A stretch of 13,953 bases of DNA, taken from contig JAPKCE010000020.1 in assembly GCA_028823075.1 (NCBI GenBank), positions 1 through 13,953 on the forward strand, in the 5' to 3' direction. The stretch comes from Myxococcota bacterium. GTDB taxonomy: Bacteria; Myxococcota; UBA4151. Every line of letters begins with the position of its first letter. Positions within the stretch are counted from its first letter, which is position 1. Position numbers and translations under genes: made by a program. Below are positions 11,203-13,953 of this stretch, piece after piece. The notes beneath the pieces are model-generated. The model was not told the DNA's origin and ran no database searches. It was given only the letters and a program-made list of their open reading frames with translations.

Positions 11203-13329
11203 ATGCAGGCAATTCTTCAAGCCATCCGTTCGGGTGCGCTTATCACCAACATCAACCGCTTTGCGGATTTGGCCTTGGCGGGCTTGATCGTCGGCATCGT
11301 CGGCATGTTGGTCTTGCCTCTGCCGACCTTCATTCTCGACTTGTTGCTCACCCTGAGCATCACCATCGCGCTGACCATGTTGTTGGTGGCGGTGTACATG
11401 CCCAACGCCTTGAAATTGAGCAGTTTTCCAACCATCCTGTTGGTCACAACACTGTTTCGTTTGGCCTTGAACGTTAGTTCCACACGCTTGATTTTACTCG
11501 ACGCTGATGCTGGTGAGGTGATCGCAGCTTTCGGTAATTTCGTGGTCGCCGGTAATTTTGTTGTCGGTGCTGTGATATTTTTAATCCTCACCCTGATTCA
11601 GTTTCTGGTCATAGCGAAGGGTTCGGAGCGCGTCGCCGAGGTGGCTGCCCGCTTCACGCTCGACGCTATGCCTGGCAAGCAGATGAGTATTGACGCCGAT
11701 TTGCGCGCCGGGGCTTTTGATATGGATGAGGCGCGCAAGCGTCGCAACGAACTCAGTCGGGAAAGCCAGCTTTTTGGTGCCATGGACGGCGCCATGAAGT
11801 TCGTCAAAGGCGATGCTATTGCTGGTATCATCATCACCATCGTCAACATAATCGCTGGCATTATCGTGGGCATGACTCAAAAGGACATGACCGCTGGCGA
11901 GGCTGTGGAAGTCTATTCGCTGCTCACCATCGGCGATGGCCTGGTGTCGCAGATTCCGGCGCTTCTCATCTCCATGACCGCGGGTATCGTCGTGACGCGC
12001 GTGGCGAGTGAAGTCGAAGGTCGTAACCTTGCCGAAGATATTGCTGCGCAGCTGCTCAACAATTTCAAAGCCTTCTATATCGCCGCGACCTTTCTCTTCG
12101 TCATGGCCATCGTTCCGGGTTTGCCGACCGTGCCCTTTATGATCTTGGCGGTCTTTATGGCTGTCATCGGTTATTCGCTCAAATCGATGAACGAACCGCA
12201 GTTGCAAACCGTAGGCGAAGGCGGCGAAGCCAAAGACGAATTGGCCGAGGAAACGCGCAAAATCGAGGCACAGAGCGGTCGCTCGGACGAAATGCTGCAA
12301 GCCGTTACACCGATTGTGCTCGAGGTGGCGCCCGATCTGGTCGGCTTTGTCGATGACTCGGAACAGGGGCAAGTCTTCCTCGGTGAATACATTCCGATGA
12401 TGCGCGACGGCCTTTTCTACGAGCTCGGCGTGCGTTTTCCTGGGGTGCGCGTTCGAGCCGGCCAGTTACCGGAAAACCAGTATGAGATTCAGGTCAATGA
12501 AGTGCCCGTGGCACGAGGCAGCATCGAACCGGGGCGCGTGCTCGCAAACGAGGTCGTCGATCGCATGCGCCTGCTCGGTGTTGAGGCGCGCATCGCCGAA
12601 AACCCAGCGACCTCCAACGAGGCGTGTTGGATTCGCGAAGAGGATCGCGCTTTGGCCGAGAGCGCAGGCATCACCTGCTGGGACGTTGCCGGTTATATCG
12701 TGTTGCATATGAGCGCTGTGTTGCGCCGCAATGCCCCCGATTTCTTGGGCATCCAAGAGGTCCAAGAGATGCTCGATCAGGTGGAGAAATTCTACCCGGC
12801 GCTGGTCAAGGAAACCATCCCCAAATCGGTGTCCCTGTTCCAGCTCACCGACATCACTCGGCGTCTGGTGGAAGAGGGAATTTCCATTCGTGATCTGCGT
12901 TCGATTTTGCAGACTTTGGCCGAATGGGGACCTGTAGAGAGCGACAACGTGGCGCTCACCGAACAGGTGCGCTCATCGCTGCGCCGCGCGATCTCGCACC
13001 ATGCGGCTCGCGGCAGCGACACCTTGGTGGTCTACCTGCTCGACAACGAGATTGAAGAGACCGTGCGCAGCTCGATTCAGCACAGCGCCAGCGGCTCTTT
13101 CTTGGCGCTTGAGCCCGAGATCACCCAAGAGATTTTGGCGGCTTTGCGCAAAGAACTCGGGCAGCGCGGACCGACTTCACAGCGCCCGGTGCTGCTCACC
13201 GCTCAAGACATCCGACGCTTTGTTCGCAAGCTGGTTGAACTCGAGTTCCCCGAGATCGGCGTGCTCAGCTTTCAGGAGCTTAGCCCAGATTTGAACGTGC
13301 AGCCGTTGGGGCGAATCGGCTTGTTGTAG
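11203..13329 (+). CDS. sctV: Type III secretion export gate protein SctV (FHIPEP family)
   Basis: A 708-residue inner-membrane protein that forms the nonameric export gate of a type III secretion apparatus. About eight membrane segments lie in residues 18-330, and a large cytoplasmic domain covers about 365-708. The FHIPEP signature is present as RVAEVAARFTLDAMPGKQM (143-161). Features that favour the non-flagellar SctV branch over FlhA are KGSERVAEV (139-147), ESQLFGAMDGAMKFVKGDAI (187-206) and the closing LNVQPLGRI; FlhA usually has KGAxRVAEV and a different loop. No other flagellar or secretion gene is visible, so the call rests on these segments and on the regulator gene behind it. The start is ATG 11203, and the stop lies inside the ribosome site of the next gene. 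Confidence 0.88.
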   Translation: MQAILQAIRSGALITNINRFADLALAGLIVGIVGMLVLPLPTFILDLLLTLSITIALTMLLVAVYMPNALKLSSFPTILLVTTLFRLALNVSSTRLILLDADAGEVIAAFGNFVVAGNFVVGAVIFLILTLIQFLVIAKGSERVAEVAARFTLDAMPGKQMSIDADLRAGAFDMDEARKRRNELSRESQLFGAMDGAMKFVKGDAIAGIIITIVNIIAGIIVGMTQKDMTAGEAVEVYSLLTIGDGLVSQIPALLISMTAGIVVTRVASEVEGRNLAEDIAAQLLNNFKAFYIAATFLFVMAIVPGLPTVPFMILAVFMAVIGYSLKSMNEPQLQTVGEGGEAKDELAEETRKIEAQSGRSDEMLQAVTPIVLEVAPDLVGFVDDSEQGQVFLGEYIPMMRDGLFYELGVRFPGVRVRAGQLPENQYEIQVNEVPVARGSIEPGRVLANEVVDRMRLLGVEARIAENPATSNEACWIREEDRALAESAGITCWDVAGYIVLHMSAVLRRNAPDFLGIQEVQEMLDQVEKFYPALVKETIPKSVSLFQLTDITRRLVEEGISIRDLRSILQTLAEWGPVESDNVALTEQVRSSLRRAISHHAARGSDTLVVYLLDNEIEETVRSSIQHSASGSFLALEPEITQEILAALRKELGQRGPTSQRPVLLTAQDIRRFVRKLVELEFPEIGVLSFQELSPDLNVQPLGRIGLL

Positions 13330-13333
13330 GAGG
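13328..13333 (+). promoter_or_regulatory. Ribosome binding site of the FHA-sigma-54 activator gene
   Basis: AGGAGG is a full-strength site eight bases before GTG 13342. It overlaps the sctV stop TAG (13327-13329), which links translation of the two genes. Confidence 0.85.
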
Positions 13334-13341
13334 CTTACCTT

Positions 13342-13953
13342 GTGAACGATTCGATGCCCACGGAGACCCTCGACTGGGGCCCGCAAGATGGAGCAACTCA
13401 AGCCTTTCTTAGCGGCACTGGCGTGCTTCGTCGGAAACTCAGTGGCAGCGTCGTGCGCATCGGTCGCGGCAAGGGCAATCAAGTCTCGCCGCAGGGAGCG
13501 GGCTTATCGAGTAAGCATGCCGAACTGCGCCTTGAGGACGATGGCTGGACGGTCATCGATTTGGGTTCTAGAAACGGTACCTTCGTCGGCGGAGCGCGGG
13601 TCGAAAAGGCAGTGTTAACCGCAACGACGGAGTTACGCTTCGGCGGGGCTGTGATGCTTTTCGAACTCGATGAACGGCTGCAAATCGGCCAATTTGAACC
13701 GCTTCCTGGGCTGGTCGGCGGCCATGCGGCGATGCTCGAACTGGCGCGCCTTGTGCGCCGAGTTGCGCCGACCAAAGTGCCGGTGTTGGTGCTCGGAGAG
13801 ACCGGCGTCGGCAAGGAGCGAGTCGCCGAAGCGCTGCATCAGTTTAGCGGCCGGAGCGGCGCCTTTGTGCCGATTAATTGCGGTTCGTTTTCACCGGAGC
13901 TTGTGGGTGCCGAATTGTTTGGTGCCCTGCGCGGCGCTTATACCGGTGCCGAT
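13342..13953 (+). CDS. FHA-domain sigma-54-dependent transcription activator (3' end outside window)
   Basis: The first 204 residues of an enhancer-binding protein that remodels sigma-54 RNA polymerase; the frame is still open at the window edge. Residues 25-110 form a forkhead-associated domain, which reads phosphothreonine on partner proteins. It has RIGRG (39-43), SSKHAEL (56-62) and DLGSRNGTFV (73-82), including the binding Arg, Ser and Asn positions. From about 120 the AAA+ domain begins, with Walker A GETGVGKE (152-159) and the sigma-54 contact loop as GAYTGA (198-203), where GAFTGA is usual. GTG 13342 is chosen because it follows AGGAGG by eight bases; ATG 13354 is a weaker alternative. 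FHA in place of a receiver domain suggests control by a Ser/Thr kinase. Control of the secretion locus is inferred from position after sctV. Confidence 0.93.
   Translation, partial: MNDSMPTETLDWGPQDGATQAFLSGTGVLRRKLSGSVVRIGRGKGNQVSPQGAGLSSKHAELRLEDDGWTVIDLGSRNGTFVGGARVEKAVLTATTELRFGGAVMLFELDERLQIGQFEPLPGLVGGHAAMLELARLVRRVAPTKVPVLVLGETGVGKERVAEALHQFSGRSGAFVPINCGSFSPELVGAELFGALRGAYTGAD

Noticed and set aside
11581..12372. 263-residue minus-strand open frame opposite sctV
   Set aside because: It is a mirror of the strongly conserved sctV coding strand, is rich in His and Asp, and has no recognisable family features.
11203..13329. Calling this gene flhA
   Set aside because: The KGSERVAEV, ESQLFGAMDGAMKFVKGDAI and QPLGRI segments fit SctV better, and no flagellar gene flanks it. 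A tree would settle it.

Overview
The window is about 14 kb of moderately GC-rich, densely packed bacterial chromosome. Gene content points to the deltaproteobacterial/Myxococcota-Bradymonadota area: a non-flagellar type III export gate (SctV) is followed directly by an FHA-domain sigma-54 activator, and there is an ECF sigma/anti-sigma pair, a BY-kinase with a tyrosine-rich tail, a CPBP membrane protease and a poly(A) polymerase with a long Arg/Lys-rich N-terminus. This placement is inference; no rRNA or other marker gene is present. No tRNA, CRISPR array, insertion sequence or prophage was seen.

Layout. (1) 1-3048, plus strand: the 3' end of a type III pantothenate kinase gene (coaX), pcnB and a conserved HEAT-like protein gene, joined by two ATGA stop/start overlaps. 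(2) 3045-4751, minus strand: an ECF sigma factor, its zinc-binding membrane anti-sigma factor and a small protein that resembles half of a response-regulator receiver domain. This unit converges on region 1, and the two stop codons share a TTAA. (3) 4819-5664, minus strand: a CPBP intramembrane protease, head to head with (4) 5685-7874, plus strand: a Wzc-like polysaccharide co-polymerase/tyrosine autokinase. (5) 7875-8146: a 272-bp convergent intergenic region, the longest gap in the window. It holds a 100-bp imperfect inverted repeat, a T8 run and a twice-repeated terminator-like unit. (6) 8147-11094, minus strand: a COG2509-type FAD oxidoreductase and a PAP2 phosphatase overlapping by ATGA, then bolA and grxD (CGFS glutaredoxin). 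(7) 11203-13953, plus strand: sctV and an FHA-sigma-54 activator gene that runs off the window end.

How the genes work together. BolA and the CGFS glutaredoxin form a known [2Fe-2S] partnership. The ECF sigma factor, anti-sigma factor and receiver-like protein look like one signalling unit, with a possible autoregulatory promoter upstream. SctV and the FHA-sigma-54 activator look like the edge of a type III secretion locus that continues to the right. The BY-kinase has no other capsule or exopolysaccharide genes beside it here.

Several automatically longest open frames were shortened because an internal ATG has a better ribosome binding site or an upstream extension would overlap the neighbouring gene: the sigma factor (ATG 4751), receiver-like protein (ATG 3401), BolA (ATG 8718), FAD oxidoreductase (ATG 11094) and SctV (ATG 11203).
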